In this document: in pieces, positions 22,988 to 29,306 of the stretch
Numbering within the stretch: the first letter of the stretch is position 1
How the letters are laid out: each line of letters starts with the position of its first letter
Source of the DNA: CAYUPY01 sp964446595
Lineage (GTDB): Bacteria > Patescibacteriota > Dojkabacteria > J137 > JAEUSD01
DNA length: 29,306 nucleotides
Direction of reading: 5' to 3'
NCBI GenBank assembly: GCA_964446595.1
Contig: CAYUPY010000010.1
Location: forward strand, 1 to 29,306
Notes under the pieces: model-generated
The model's database searches: none
What the model saw: only the letters and a program-made list of their open reading frames with translations
What the model was told of the DNA's origin: nothing
Made by a program: the position numbers and the translations under genes

Positions 22988-23234
22988 AGACATTTCAAAA
23001 TCCTTTCTGATTGCCTTAGTTGTAATAGGTGCGGTTTTCTTTTTCTTTAGTGTGGTGTGGCCAATATTATTAGTGTTTTTCATATTGGCGGCAACTCTAG
23101 GATTAGTTTATTGGGTCTATAGCTTAGTAAGTCAAGGCAAAGATAGTGCCAAGGAATCCTCTCAAAATAATACGGTGGATTTCCCCTCCGACTGGGAAAT
23201 AACTGGAGTAGAAGAGGCAGAAATTCTAGATTAA
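22971..23234 (+). CDS. Small membrane protein of unknown function
   Basis: An 87-residue protein with two closely spaced membrane segments (about 11-46; ALVVIGAVFFFFSVVWPIL and FFILAATLGLVYWVYSLVS) and an acidic polar tail ending EEAEILD. It starts inside the end of the LiaF-like gene (ATGATG at 22971; an in-frame ATG at 22953 would lengthen it by six residues), so the two are co-transcribed and may form a membrane complex. No known domain recognised. Confidence 0.65.
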   Translation: MMTTLKDISKSFLIALVVIGAVFFFFSVVWPILLVFFILAATLGLVYWVYSLVSQGKDSAKESSQNNTVDFPSDWEITGVEEAEILD

Positions 23235-23240
23235 ACGTGC

Positions 23241-23246
23241 TATAAT
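23241..23246 (+). promoter_or_regulatory. -10 box of tRNA-Leu
   Basis: TATAAT, 11 bases before the first base of the tRNA. No clear -35 at the standard distance. Confidence 0.5.
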
Positions 23247-23257
23247 AACCTGCTTTG

Positions 23258-23341
23258 GCCGGAGTGGCGGAATTGGTATACGCAGCGGACTTAAAATCCG
23301 TGGCCGTCATAGGCTTGAGGGTTCGAGTCCCTCCTCCGGTA
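23258..23341 (+). tRNA. tRNA-Leu (anticodon UAA)
   Basis: Acceptor GCCGGAG (23258-23264) pairs with CTCCGGT (23334-23340), discriminator A at 23341. The anticodon loop is CTTAAAA with anticodon TAA, in a stem GCGGA/TCCGT. The long variable arm typical of tRNA-Leu follows (GGCC...GGCTT), then T arm GAGGG-TTCGAGT-CCCTC (23317-23333). CCA is not encoded. Confidence 0.95.
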
Positions 23342-23373
23342 TTTATTAAAGTTAGATAGCAACTTCTTGCCTC

Positions 23374-23402
23374 TTTACACCTCATTATTTTCCCTCTATT
23401 TT
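23374..23402 (+). promoter_or_regulatory. Promoter of the pilin-like gene, leaderless type
   Basis: TTTACA (23374-23379), 17 bases, TATTTT (23397-23402), then seven bases to ATG 23410. Confidence 0.5.
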
Positions 23403-23409
23403 AAGATGT

Positions 23410-23850
23410 ATGAAGTTCTCTGCTTTCACAGCCTTAGAAATTGCACTCTTGGTAGTGGCATTGGCCATATTGTCTGTGGTGGGTTTGGTAGCTACGAATC
23501 CTGCGCAGAGAATACAACAAAGTAGCACAGCAGCCGAAATCACTGAAGTTAAAGCTATCGCAAAGGCTTTTGCTATATACACCACAGAACACAATGGTGC
23601 ATTCCCCTTACTATACGGTACAACCGAGGTAGGATATCTAGACTATTGGGTATATGACCTGATTATAAATGATTACGGACAGTGTATTGGTTACGAGGTA
23701 GGTGACTTCCCACTAATATCAGATTACTATCCAGATGAAGATTTTACTAATACAACTGGTCAGCCTTATTATGCTTTTGGTGTAAATAACTACGGTACTT
23801 TTGTTTGTACTACGCTACCAGACGGTAGTTTTTACTACGTATTAGAGTAA
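23410..23850 (+). CDS. Type IV pilin-like protein
   Basis: A 146-residue prepilin-like protein. Short N-terminal leader MKFSA, then mature FTALEIALLVVALAILSVVG: Phe at +1, Glu at +5 and a 20-residue hydrophobic helix, as in type IV pilins; Ala rather than Gly stands at -1. It continues NPAQRIQQS...AAEITEVKAIAKAFAIYT and NGAFP, the usual amphipathic helix and start of the globular head. The head is Tyr- and Asp-rich with two Cys (QCIGYE, FVCTT) that could form the C-terminal disulfide. No prepilin peptidase, ATPase or PilC gene lies in the window, so it may be a minor pilin assembled by machinery elsewhere, for DNA uptake or host attachment. Confidence 0.75.
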   Translation: MKFSAFTALEIALLVVALAILSVVGLVATNPAQRIQQSSTAAEITEVKAIAKAFAIYTTEHNGAFPLLYGTTEVGYLDYWVYDLIINDYGQCIGYEVGDFPLISDYYPDEDFTNTTGQPYYAFGVNNYGTFVCTTLPDGSFYYVLE

Positions 23851-23904
23851 AGAAAAAACTGCCTACTACTTGATTTTAATAAGATATAGGTTAGTATATA
23901 AAAC

Positions 23905-25299
23905 GTGGGTTCCGAAGAAATTCTAAAATTAATTCGGGGCGGTGAAAACCAAGAAGTTGAATTTAAGGAGAAATTCCCACTACAAGCCACAATTAGCAAG
24001 GTGATTTGTAGTTTTGCCAATACTTTTGGAGGGACATTAATTATTGGAGTTTCAGATGATGGTGAAATCACCGGCCTAGACAAAAACGAACTGGATTTTC
24101 TTCAGCGTCGAATCAGCGAAGCACATAAAGCAATCTCTCCCATCCCTCTATTATCAATTTTCACCCACCTTATAGACAATAAGATAATACTTTCCGTACA
24201 GGTAAAAAAGGCACATGATCAGATCTATCATACTTTCCAAGGTGCTATCTACGTACGGGTGGGGAGTACAACGCAGAGATTAGATGGAGCGACCCAACTA
24301 GACTATCTACGGCAAAAGCAAATCCTATCCTTTGATGAAACTTTTAACGATGAAGCAACGATTGATGATATTGATGACGAAAAAATTCGTGCTTATCTCC
24401 AGCACCGCGGGCGAGAAGACTTTCTAGAAACTCACTCTATGGAGGTATTCCTGGTGACTAATAAGCTAGCGGATAGGACTCCAGCGGGGTTAAGACTAAA
24501 GAATCCGGCTTTAATCTTGTTTGGCAAGGATCCAATTTATTTCTATCCGCAAATAGAGGTAAAGCTAGTTCAATTTGCAGGAAATGAACCAGTGGAGATT
24601 ATTGACTATCGGCTTGTACAGGAAGATTTGATTAGGGCGATTGCTGAGACAATCAACTTTGTAAAGCAGAAGCTCAGCAAGAAGGTAGAGATAGGAGATG
24701 ATGGCCGTAGAGATGAGATTTATGAGTATCCTTTGAGCGTAATTCGCGAGTCAGTAATCAACGCCTTTACCCATCGTGACTACTTTAGCAAAAACTCGAT
24801 TCAGATTAATCTATTTGCCAATAAACTGGAAATTATTAGCCCTGGTTCCCTGCCTACCGAACTTACACGTGAACTGTTTGGTACTGTGTCAGTACAGCGC
24901 AATCCGAGTACCTATCGTTTCTTGCGAGATTTAGGATACGTAGAAGGTTTAGGAACCGGTGTACCAAGAATTAAAAGCGAAATGTCTAGGGCAGGGCTGC
25001 CGGAACCGCAATTTGAGTTCACAGATAATTTTGTGAGGGTAACTCTATTTAATAAAAACATGTCTGACAGTCCAGAGGAGAGTATTACCGGAAAAGATCT
25101 ACTGAGCCGACTGAACAATAGACAAATGAGGGCTCTAGAATATCTGGAAAAACATGAGAAACTTAAAGCTAAGGATTATGCTGAGTTGAATGAGGTCTCA
25201 TATGCCACTGCAGTAAACGAAATTAACAGTATGATTGACCTGGGCTTTGTAGAGAAAGTAGGTGCTTATCGTGGTGCTTACTACATTCTTACTAAGTAG
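23905..25299 (+). CDS. AlbA_2/Schlafen-type ATP-binding regulator (RecG-like COG2865 protein)
   Basis: A 464-residue protein. Residues ~10-130 are the AlbA_2/Schlafen domain (ENQEVEFKEKF, KVICSFANTFGGTLIIGVSD, GAIYVRVGSTTQRLD). Residues ~255-385 are the GHKL-like C-terminal domain (YPLSVIRESVINAFTHRDYF, LEIISPGSLP, RNPSTYRFLRDLGYVEGLGTG). Residues ~400-464 form a winged helix (LNNRQMRALEYLEKH, LKAKDYAELNEVSYATAVNE). Such proteins are annotated as ATP-dependent DNA helicase-related or transcriptional regulators; DNA-binding is likely, helicase activity is not. Start is GTG 23905, with TAGTAT seven bases upstream and TTGATT 16 bases further. Converges on, and overlaps by eight bases, a tiny membrane ORF. 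Confidence 0.85.
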   Translation: MGSEEILKLIRGGENQEVEFKEKFPLQATISKVICSFANTFGGTLIIGVSDDGEITGLDKNELDFLQRRISEAHKAISPIPLLSIFTHLIDNKIILSVQVKKAHDQIYHTFQGAIYVRVGSTTQRLDGATQLDYLRQKQILSFDETFNDEATIDDIDDEKIRAYLQHRGREDFLETHSMEVFLVTNKLADRTPAGLRLKNPALILFGKDPIYFYPQIEVKLVQFAGNEPVEIIDYRLVQEDLIRAIAETINFVKQKLSKKVEIGDDGRRDEIYEYPLSVIRESVINAFTHRDYFSKNSIQINLFANKLEIISPGSLPTELTRELFGTVSVQRNPSTYRFLRDLGYVEGLGTGVPRIKSEMSRAGLPEPQFEFTDNFVRVTLFNKNMSDSPEESITGKDLLSRLNNRQMRALEYLEKHEKLKAKDYAELNEVSYATAVNEINSMIDLGFVEKVGAYRGAYYILTK

Positions 25300-25426
25300 T
25301 TGTATTAATCACTAACCATACGAAACTCCCACACCAGAGGCAAATACACCCCACTAATATACAAGTGAAAGCTATTGCTAAAGTAGTTAGTGCGGTTTTG
25401 TTACTTTCTTTGATTGTTGGTTCCAT
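25292..25426 (-). CDS. Possible 44-residue single-pass membrane protein
   Basis: ATG 25426 to TAG 25292-25294 fills most of the gap between the AlbA-type gene and tRNA-Cys. The product starts MEPTIKESNKTALTTLAIAF and continues TCILVGCICLWCGSFVWLVI: a polar ten-residue head, then one long hydrophobic, Cys- and Trp-rich helix, then NTTT. A TACACT box lies seven bases before the ATG, like other starts in the window. Too short for homology-based support; could be chance. Confidence 0.4.
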   Translation of the reverse strand: MEPTIKESNKTALTTLAIAFTCILVGCICLWCGSFVWLVINTTT

Positions 25427-25463
25427 CTGTTATAGTGTAAAATCATTTAGCTTAAATTGCTAG

Positions 25464-25538
25464 GGTGTAGTAGCCAAGTGGTAAGGCCGGGGTCTGCAAA
25501 ACCCCTATTCGCGGGTTCGATTCCCGCCTACACCTCCA
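25464..25538 (+). tRNA. tRNA-Cys (anticodon GCA), CCA encoded
   Basis: Acceptor GGTGTAG (25464-25470) pairs with CTACACC (25528-25534); discriminator T 25535 as expected for tRNA-Cys, followed by an encoded CCA (25536-25538). Anticodon stem GGGGT/ACCCC around CTGCAAA, anticodon GCA. T arm GCGGG-TTCGATT-CCCGC. Differs from the tRNA-Leu above, which lacks the encoded CCA. Confidence 0.95.
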
Positions 25539-25551
25539 TTTAAAAATCCAT

Positions 25552-25557
25552 TATAGT
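25552..25557 (+). promoter_or_regulatory. -10 box of the VTT-domain gene
   Basis: TATAGT, five bases (GACTT) before ATG 25563, and 13 bases after the end of tRNA-Cys. Confidence 0.45.
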
Positions 25558-25562
25558 GACTT

Positions 25563-26318
25563 ATGGAAAATCCAGACCAGCCTAATTTGTTTGATTGGGG
25601 AAAAATAAAGGCAGGAGTCACAGATCCTCAGAAAATAAGACAACTAATACTAACCATCTTACCATATGTGGTTATATACGTTGTATTCTTAGTGCTGGCA
25701 AATCAGCTGAATATTACCCGCGAAGCGGTACAAAATTACTTTGCTGGCTTCGGAGGTTTGTTGGTGCCAGTTTTTATTGGAGTACAATTACTCGCTTCTT
25801 TAACACCTCTCCCTGATTTGCCCTTTTTAGCTGCTGGAATACTTTTCTTTCGTCCGTGGGCTTCATTTGCGTTGATTTTAGTGGGAATGTGGCTGGGGAC
25901 TATGATTAACTTTTTAATTGCTCGCAGATTGGGTCGCAAGTTTATTCAGGGGCATTATCCTGAGACTAGTGGCTGGGTAGACCGGTTTGCGGGACGTTAT
26001 GGGGTAGTTACTGTAATTGTAGCTCGCAACTTTACGTTTGTTACATTTGATTTGGTGGCCTATGCGGCTGGCATTTCCAGCATTCCAATGGTGCGTTTTA
26101 GCCTGGCATCAGCTGTTGGTCTAATTCCAATAGCTCTGAATGCTACTTTGATGGGACTTGCGGTCACAGCAACTTTGGAGGAAAACGGCCTGACATATGC
26201 AAATGTGGCTCGGGGGATATTAATTTTTGCTTTTACATCTAGCTTGTCTCTAGCATTTGCTTTTTTGGCTCACCGCCTTAACAAAGTTATAGAAAACAGG
26301 AATGTAGGCAAACCTTAA
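25563..26318 (+). CDS. VTT-domain (DedA/SNARE-associated family) membrane protein
   Basis: A 251-residue polytopic membrane protein. After a polar head come hydrophobic segments at ~30-47 and ~61-80, then the VTT core: PLPDLPFLAAGILFFRPWAS, LVGMWLGTMINFLIARRLGR, the reentrant FAGRYGVVTVIVARNFTFVT, and PMVRFSLASAVGLIPIALNA. Relatives (DedA, TVP38/TMEM64) act as lipid flippases or scramblases, for example of undecaprenyl phosphate and phosphatidylethanolamine, though the substrate here is unknown. The proline-rich and RR/GR motifs are typical. Start set by TATAGT five bases upstream. Confidence 0.83.
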   Translation: MENPDQPNLFDWGKIKAGVTDPQKIRQLILTILPYVVIYVVFLVLANQLNITREAVQNYFAGFGGLLVPVFIGVQLLASLTPLPDLPFLAAGILFFRPWASFALILVGMWLGTMINFLIARRLGRKFIQGHYPETSGWVDRFAGRYGVVTVIVARNFTFVTFDLVAYAAGISSIPMVRFSLASAVGLIPIALNATLMGLAVTATLEENGLTYANVARGILIFAFTSSLSLAFAFLAHRLNKVIENRNVGKP

Positions 26319-26327
26319 ATGATGCTG

Positions 26328-26333
26328 TATACT
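26328..26333 (+). promoter_or_regulatory. Possible -10 box of ssb
   Basis: TATACT, 33 bases before ATG 26367, preceded at 17 bases by TAGGCA. Would give a leader of about 25 bases without a ribosome binding site. Confidence 0.3.
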
Positions 26334-26366
26334 CAAAAAAGTTAGTTTAACCGTTAATTTTAATAG

Positions 26367-26870
26367 ATGCTTTTTGATGATTTAAACGAAGTAAAAATTT
26401 TGGGTAATGCCACCCAAGACCCTGACCTTAGATTTACTCCATCTGGTAGTGCCGTAATGAATTTTGCTGTAGCAACCAATCGTAGTTACAAACAAGGAGA
26501 AGAATGGAAAGAAGAGGTGACTTATCATAATATTGTTGTATGGGGAAATTTGGCACAACAATTATCTACCCGCTTACGTAAAGGTACTCGCGTGCTCATT
26601 AGTGGCCGTATCCAAACTAGAAGCTGGGAAAGTGATGGACGCAAGAACTATAAAACTGAAATTGTAGCCGACAATGTTATTCTAATAGATCGCTACAATC
26701 AGGGAGATGGAGCGTCTAGCGACAATACAAGCAATAGCAGTAGTAGTTCAGCAAGCAATAATAAGCCAAGAAATATTGACCCTAAGCAAGACTTAGGCAT
26801 GCAGACGGCAGACAAGTTGGGAAGTGATATTGCTTCCACTACCATAGACCCTGATGATCTACCTTTCTAA
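26367..26870 (+). CDS. ssb: Single-stranded DNA-binding protein
   Basis: A 167-residue SSB. OB fold at residues ~5-107: LNEVKILGNATQDPDLRFTP, AVMNFAVATNRSY, VTYHNIVVWGNLAQQLSTRL, GTRVLISGRIQTRSWES. Then a Ser/Asn-rich linker and the conserved acidic tip DDLPF, which binds replication and repair partners. Coats single-stranded DNA in replication, repair and recombination. The end overlaps the next gene by 17 bases, an unusual pairing. Confidence 0.96.
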   Translation: MLFDDLNEVKILGNATQDPDLRFTPSGSAVMNFAVATNRSYKQGEEWKEEVTYHNIVVWGNLAQQLSTRLRKGTRVLISGRIQTRSWESDGRKNYKTEIVADNVILIDRYNQGDGASSDNTSNSSSSSASNNKPRNIDPKQDLGMQTADKLGSDIASTTIDPDDLPF

Positions 26871-27882
26871 GCCGCAAAAGTGGTTGAGTTATATTTCTAT
26901 TGCTTGGTTTATCCTGGTTGTAATAAACCTTGGGTTTAATAGTTATTGGTGGCCTTGGGAGCTTCTAAGCGCTATTCCCACCTTTTTCTGGGGGATTATT
27001 GGCCTAATTATGCTCGGCGTATCAATACTCACTCGGAACCTTAAAGTTATCCTGCCAATGTTGGTGGCTGGTGTACTAGTCATGCCATTTGTAGATTTCT
27101 CGTTGCCCACCAAAGATAAGTTTTTCCCTACCGCAAGCGCTAGCCTTGCTAATAGTTCCACCCAGATTAAGGTTTTTAATTTCAATACTCTTACTTGGCA
27201 TAGCGGAGATGAACAAGAGTTTATAGATTTTCTAAGAGCACAAGACAGTGATATTTATCATTTGCAAGAGGCTTTTGATCAGCAACTAAATTTAATTGAC
27301 GCGGTCTCTTACTTGAAACCACATTTCCCTGATTACGAAATACTCCAAGCTGGTGACACGGTTACCATGAGTAGGCTAAAGGTGGTAGGTCAAGCGCAAA
27401 GCGAGATGTACCATTTGTGGCAGGGTTACCTACGCACGGATGTCGAAGTAGATGGTCAAATATATTCCTTTTATAATATACATCTACCCGTACCAATCAG
27501 ACCTGACAAAATTACAGGCTGGCAGCAGTTCGCAGAAGCGACTCAAGGGTTGTTTGTGGCGCGCAATGACCATATGCGCGAGCTAAAAACTGACATTGCG
27601 CGCCAGCAATCACAAAATATCCCAGTAGTGCTTACAGGGGATTTTAACTCCACCAGCTTTCATCAATTCATGCACGACCTAGAAACAAATTATATGCTTA
27701 CAGACGCCCATTCGTACGGATACGTCGGTTATCCTATCACCTTTGAGTTTTATGGGTTGAGGTTATGGCGGCTGGATTGGGCTTTGGTAGATAGTTCATT
27801 AACAGTAAATAAATATGCAGAAATTACCAAAAGAGATTTTTCTGATCACGATGCAATCTTACTAACCCTTCAACTAAACTAA
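26854..27882 (+). CDS. Membrane-tethered endonuclease/exonuclease/phosphatase-fold protein
   Basis: A 342-residue protein: three N-terminal membrane segments within residues ~10-85, then an EEP domain at ~103-342. Active-site motifs of the DNase I/APE1 fold are present: FNFNTL (Asn), LQEAF (Glu), YNIHLP (His), TGDFNST (Asp, Asn), LDWALVDSS (Asp) and SDHDAILL (Asp-His). The family hydrolyses phosphodiesters or phosphomonoesters using Mg2+; nucleic acid, sphingolipid-like and phosphoinositide substrates all occur, so the target is unknown. The anchor suggests the catalytic domain faces outside. Starts inside ssb; stop TAA abuts the stop of the converging CcdA-like gene. Confidence 0.82.
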   Translation: MIYLSKPQKWLSYISIAWFILVVINLGFNSYWWPWELLSAIPTFFWGIIGLIMLGVSILTRNLKVILPMLVAGVLVMPFVDFSLPTKDKFFPTASASLANSSTQIKVFNFNTLTWHSGDEQEFIDFLRAQDSDIYHLQEAFDQQLNLIDAVSYLKPHFPDYEILQAGDTVTMSRLKVVGQAQSEMYHLWQGYLRTDVEVDGQIYSFYNIHLPVPIRPDKITGWQQFAEATQGLFVARNDHMRELKTDIARQQSQNIPVVLTGDFNSTSFHQFMHDLETNYMLTDAHSYGYVGYPITFEFYGLRLWRLDWALVDSSLTVNKYAEITKRDFSDHDAILLTLQLN

Positions 27883-28899
27883 TTATCTTTGCACAATTTC
27901 TAGGCTTAACTTATAGCGCTTTAATCTATCACTAAATCTATACCATATAGCAATGAGGAAAGCATTTCCGGCCATAAGTAATGCCAGGGGAAGCGCAATA
28001 GGGGAGTTATCGTGTTCTCCAGGTACACAGAGGTAAGCTAGAAGTTCATCAGATACTGCTAGTTCGTCATATGGTTGAGTAATTGCTACCGCAACCATAG
28101 TAGTGCTAATCATAGTAAGAAAAAGCAAAACCCCGACTAAATAATTTGCCCCAGTTAACTTTTCCCTTAAAATTACTCTGGTAATAAATGCTACACCTAA
28201 TAACGTGCCTACGAACCCTGCTGCCAATACTTCAGAAGAGGTTATCTGCACTAACTGCGAGCTTAAATAAAGGCCAGCCAGAATAATTAGCCAGCTTGAA
28301 ATTTTTTCAAACCACTGAAAAACCTTTCCGGACCTTCTCTGCACAAATCTAAGCAAACCGTTTCCACCGATTACAAAAACTATCACTGGCGTCAGCATTC
28401 CCAATGCGAACAGAAAAAACTGAAAGGCAGTGCTAGCTTGCTGGGCTGCTGTTACGCTAGACGCATTCGTAAATAGCAGGGCACTGAAGAACAACACACA
28501 CGGAGAAAAACTTAACAACCAAGGCAAAAATGCACCTAACAAAAAAGGATTACTGAACTTGCTTACAGTTTGCAGGTTTAACCTTTGCAAAACTTGTAAC
28601 ATCCCTATAAAAACTATCACTGTACCTAATAACAGTCGCAGCACATTAGCAAAGCTACTTAAAATGATTTGCTGTAGTACCAGACCAGCTAAAGTGAAAC
28701 TTAATAGGAAACCAGCTGCCGCCATGGCTAGGCCAACATAGTTGCGTTTTGCGTTCACTTCTTTATTCCACAAACCGAACCTATAAAGGAATATTGGAAA
28801 AATGGCGATTGTGCAAGGAGTTACTGAACTAATCACACCTATCCAAAATGGATGGTTAATTCCTGCAATAATGTCGGCTACAAAGCCAAATATTTCCAT
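27883..28899 (-). CDS. CcdA/DsbD-like thiol-disulfide membrane transporter
   Basis: A 338-residue membrane protein with about nine segments. The first six match CcdA/DsbD-type electron transporters: VISSVTPCTIAIFPIFLYRF has the first redox Cys before Pro-x-x (SVTPC), and LPWLLSFSPCVLFFSALLF has the second (SFSPC). These two Cys pass electrons from cytoplasmic thioredoxin across the membrane to outside partners. Residues ~225-338 add three more hydrophobic segments with no recognised domain. This could serve the Cys-rich muralytic protein and pilin of this window. The ATG follows TAGAAT by six bases. Confidence 0.8.
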   Translation of the reverse strand: MEIFGFVADIIAGINHPFWIGVISSVTPCTIAIFPIFLYRFGLWNKEVNAKRNYVGLAMAAAGFLLSFTLAGLVLQQIILSSFANVLRLLLGTVIVFIGMLQVLQRLNLQTVSKFSNPFLLGAFLPWLLSFSPCVLFFSALLFTNASSVTAAQQASTAFQFFLFALGMLTPVIVFVIGGNGLLRFVQRRSGKVFQWFEKISSWLIILAGLYLSSQLVQITSSEVLAAGFVGTLLGVAFITRVILREKLTGANYLVGVLLFLTMISTTMVAVAITQPYDELAVSDELLAYLCVPGEHDNSPIALPLALLMAGNAFLIAIWYRFSDRLKRYKLSLEIVQR

Positions 28900-28905
28900 A
28901 GAATT

Positions 28906-28911
28906 ATTCTA
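28906..28911 (-). promoter_or_regulatory. -10 box of the CcdA-like gene
   Basis: TAGAAT on the minus strand, six bases (AATTCT) before the ATG at 28899. It shows the gene can be transcribed apart from the VIT-like gene upstream. Confidence 0.5.
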
Positions 28912-28938
28912 ACAGATATCTGAATACACGTTCAGATG

Positions 28939-29306
28939 TTAACCAAATAAACTTCCTGCTAAGTAAGCAGCTCCTGCGGCAACAGCTCCCACAATAACTA
29001 CTTCCCCAACGGATCGAAAGAAACTCTCTTTTGTAACCTGCCAACGCAGTACACCTAAGGAAACCAAAGCTAATAATGTTCCAGCCAACGATACCCCAAA
29101 GACAAACTCGGCGCTTGCACTGCTAAAAAGAGAATAGGGCAAGATAGGGATAGATCCAAAGGTCACGAAAGAAAAGAAAGTAGCTAGCCCTGTATAGAGA
29201 GGGTTAGTACTTGTCTCATTGGAAACCTTTAGTTCATGATGCATCATCCATACTACCCAGTAATCTTCGTTCCTACTGTAAATATCCACCAAGGATTGTG
29301 CATCAA
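28939..29306 (-). CDS. VIT/CCC1-family transporter, 5' part cut by the right window edge
   Basis: The frame is open to base 29306, so the gene begins outside the window; the TTG at 29292 is internal. The visible ~122 residues are the C-terminal half of a VIT1/CCC1-type protein: an acidic/His-rich helix (SRNEDYWVVWMMHHELKVS) and three membrane segments (ATFFSFVTFGSIPILPYSLF, FVFGVSLAGTLLALVSLGVL, VVIVGAVAAGAAYLAGSLFG). Members move Fe2+ or Mn2+ out of the cytoplasm. The short linker KESFFRSVGE between the last segments is typical. The CcdA-like gene follows 39 bases later on the same strand, with a weak hairpin between. Confidence 0.82.
   Translation of the reverse strand, partial: DAQSLVDIYSRNEDYWVVWMMHHELKVSNETSTNPLYTGLATFFSFVTFGSIPILPYSLFSSASAEFVFGVSLAGTLLALVSLGVLRWQVTKESFFRSVGEVVIVGAVAAGAAYLAGSLFG

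Noticed and set aside
23080..23385. Minus-strand 101-codon frame over tRNA-Leu
   Set aside because: It runs antisense through the tRNA and part of a real gene; a common false ORF type over tRNA-Leu.
1..29306. Insertion sequences, prophage or defence islands
   Set aside because: No transposase, integrase, phage structural, restriction or toxin gene could be recognised, and gene order looks like an ordinary chromosome.

Overview
The window looks like a gene-dense, AT-rich chromosome segment from an uncultivated fermentative bacterium. I think it most resembles the Candidate Phyla Radiation (Patescibacteria), but the lineage is not resolved. Reasons: very short or negative intergenic distances, many small and divergent membrane proteins, fermentative carbon metabolism built on a 2-oxoacid:ferredoxin oxidoreductase and ADP-forming acetyl-CoA synthetase, RNase J, a LysM-like envelope protein, and almost no Shine-Dalgarno sequences. 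At least two genes (RNase J and the LysM-like protein) end in TGA, so UGA is read as stop. This argues against the recoded Gracilibacteria/Absconditabacteria.

Layout. 1-7.5 kb is an energy block: the 3' part of an ADP-forming acyl-CoA synthetase (+), a broken small gene (+), then on the minus strand fbaB-pfkA and flavodoxin-korA-korB, preceded by a helical protein of unknown function. Together these would take fructose-6-phosphate to triose phosphates and a 2-oxoacid (probably pyruvate) to an acyl-CoA, with electrons to flavodoxin and ATP from the ADP-forming synthetase. 7.6-14.4 kb holds another broken small gene, a SIMPL protein, a 6-phosphogluconolactonase-like protein, a YgjP-type metallopeptidase, an aberrant phosphoglycerate mutase homologue, a SPOUT RNA methyltransferase, an atypical pyruvate kinase and a lysozyme-like muralytic protein. 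14.4-21.2 kb holds a transglutaminase-fold membrane protein, RmuC, a degenerate PEP-synthase-like protein and RNase J. 21.3-29.3 kb holds envelope and housekeeping genes: LysM-like protein, LiaI/LiaF-like membrane pair, tRNA-Leu(UAA), pilin-like protein, AlbA/Schlafen-type regulator, a 44-residue membrane ORF, tRNA-Cys(GCA), a VTT/DedA protein, SSB, a membrane-tethered endonuclease/exonuclease/phosphatase-fold protein, a CcdA/DsbD-like thiol-disulfide transporter and a VIT/CCC1-type transporter cut by the right edge.

Two themes stand out. First, a TATAAT-like -10 box lies only 5-9 bases before the start codon of about a dozen genes on both strands, with no ribosome binding site, which points to widespread leaderless transcripts. 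Second, several proteins keep an enzyme fold but have lost key catalytic or ligand residues: the phosphoglycerate mutase homologue (all phosphotransferase-domain substrate residues changed), the PEP-synthase homologue (phosphohistidine domain absent) and the transglutaminase (Cys to Ser). Pyruvate kinase has also lost two of its four K+ ligands. Two of these act, in their normal relatives, on 3-phosphoglycerate, 2-phosphoglycerate and PEP.
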